From the NCBI GenBank assembly GCA_013151975.1, contig JAADHG010000111.1, positions 1 through 6,993 of the forward strand: DNA of 6,993 nucleotides, read 5' to 3'. Made by a program: the position numbers and the translations under genes. The DNA is from Chlorobiota bacterium (lineage in GTDB: Bacteria > Bacteroidota > Bacteroidia > Flavobacteriales > Flavobacteriaceae). Shown here one piece after another: positions 6,514 to 6,993 of this stretch (its first letter is position 1; each line of letters opens with the position of its first letter). The notes below the pieces were generated by a model, which saw only the letters and a list, made by a program, of their open reading frames with translations, was not told the DNA's origin and did not search any database.

Positions 6514-6521
6514 TATATTTG
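6514..6521 (+). promoter_or_regulatory. Bacteroidota -7 promoter element of the DUF3857-like gene
   Basis: TATATTTG matches TAnnTTTG exactly. A TTTG at 6486-6489 lies 24 bases upstream, slightly longer than the usual -33 to -7 spacing, so only the -7 element is firm. Transcription would start near 6527 and leave a leader of about 90 bases before the ATG at 6618. The 172-base gap it sits in (6446-6617) shows no other gene and no convincing terminator. Confidence 0.55.
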
Positions 6522-6617
6522 GTGTAAGGCTTTTTGTAAAATCATTTAAAAAGCATAAAGAATAATTTGTTTTTAGCTTCCTAAGGCTGTCATAAATATT
6601 ATTTAAACCTACTTTAT

Positions 6618-6993
6618 ATGAAGTATAAAACCTGTGTAAGTGTATTTCTACTGCTTACAACGCTTACCGTATTCTCTCAAGAGGATTTATACTCAGCATT
6701 AACTATTCCAAAAGAATTGAAAGAAAATGCAAATGCAGTTATTAGACTTAATGATGTACACGTGTCAATAGAATCACAGCAAAAAATGACAATAACATTA
6801 AATAGAATAGTAACTGTACTTAATGAAAAAGGGAATAGGTATCTTCATGCTGCAGTAGGATATGATAATTATAGAAAGGTAAAAAAAATTGAAGTTGTTA
6901 TTTTTAATGAAGTAGGAAAAGAAATAAAGAGAGTTAAGAAAAAAAAATTTATAGATCATAGTGCAGTAGAAATACACTTACACAGGTTTTATA
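6618..6993 (+). CDS. Exported DUF3857-like (transglutaminase-associated) protein, N-terminal part
   Basis: The frame runs open from the ATG at 6618 to the window end, giving 125 complete codons. A signal peptide is evident: 'MKYKT', a hydrophobic core (6-19) and a likely cleavage after S20 (VFS|QE). What follows, with 'IPKELKENANAVIRLNDV' (30-47), 'RIVTVLNEKGNRY' (63-75), 'VGYDNYRKVKKIEV' (80-93) and 'GKEIKRVKKKKF' (100-111), is the pattern I associate with the start of flavobacterial DUF3857 proteins. These usually continue into a transglutaminase-like domain and total about 600 residues or more, and their function is unknown. The last 10 residues fit that pattern less well, and without the rest of the gene I cannot tell whether this is divergence. 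A TAnnTTTG promoter about 100 bases upstream suggests it has its own transcription start, separate from rsgA-dtd. Confidence 0.75.
   Translation, partial: MKYKTCVSVFLLLTTLTVFSQEDLYSALTIPKELKENANAVIRLNDVHVSIESQQKMTITLNRIVTVLNEKGNRYLHAAVGYDNYRKVKKIEVVIFNEVGKEIKRVKKKKFIDHSAVEIHLHRFY

Noticed and set aside
6529..6554. Hairpin GCTTTTT/AAAAAGC as terminator of rsgA-dtd
   Set aside because: The stem is short and AT-rich, the loop is 12 bases, no T-run follows, and it lies downstream of the next gene's promoter.
6960..6993. Possible frameshift near the end of the DUF3857-like gene
   Set aside because: The last 10 residues look unlike what I expect of the family, and another frame reads partly like it, but the alignment would also need missing residues. 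The given frame stays open and the window stops too soon to decide.

Overview
The window is AT-rich chromosomal DNA of a member of the Bacteroidota, most likely family Flavobacteriaceae. Four things point there: a dehydratase - aminotransferase - TyrA - DAHP synthase/chorismate mutase gene order, the fusion of DAHP synthase to an AroQ-type chorismate mutase, starts that lack Shine-Dalgarno sequences, and perfect TAnnTTTG promoter elements of the kind used by the Bacteroidota primary sigma factor. I see no tRNA, rRNA, CRISPR array, insertion sequence or phage gene. Nothing stands out as a wholly new system; the interest lies in active-site substitutions, gene overlaps and two unassigned exported proteins.

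Positions 1-3483 (+): the distal part of an aromatic amino acid operon. In order it holds the C-terminal part of prephenate dehydratase (pheA), a class I/II PLP aminotransferase, prephenate/arogenate dehydrogenase (tyrA) and a bifunctional DAHP synthase-chorismate mutase. The first three overlap by ATGA junctions and the fourth follows after 11 bases. A hairpin with T-runs on both sides closes the operon. Together these enzymes cover the entry step of the shikimate pathway, the branch from chorismate to prephenate, both exits to phenylpyruvate and 4-hydroxyphenylpyruvate, and the last transamination to Phe and Tyr. The operon promoter lies outside the window.

Positions 3484-4957 (-): two separate genes for small exported proteins of unknown function, each with its own terminator. 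One is a 269-residue protein with a short helical N-terminal domain and a probable beta-rich C-terminal domain. The other is a 151-residue protein with a very charged middle segment and a conserved-looking 'EGWEL' C-terminal domain.

Positions 4958-6445 (+): a divergent promoter region of 88 bases, then rsgA (circularly permuted ribosome-assembly GTPase) overlapping dtd (D-aminoacyl-tRNA deacylase) by another ATGA. The rsgA promoter element lies so close to its start codon that the transcript may be nearly leaderless.

Positions 6446-6993 (+): a 172-base intergenic stretch with a good Bacteroidota-type promoter, followed by the first 125 codons of an exported protein resembling the start of DUF3857/transglutaminase-like proteins. 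It is cut by the window end. No stretch longer than 300 bases lacks a gene.
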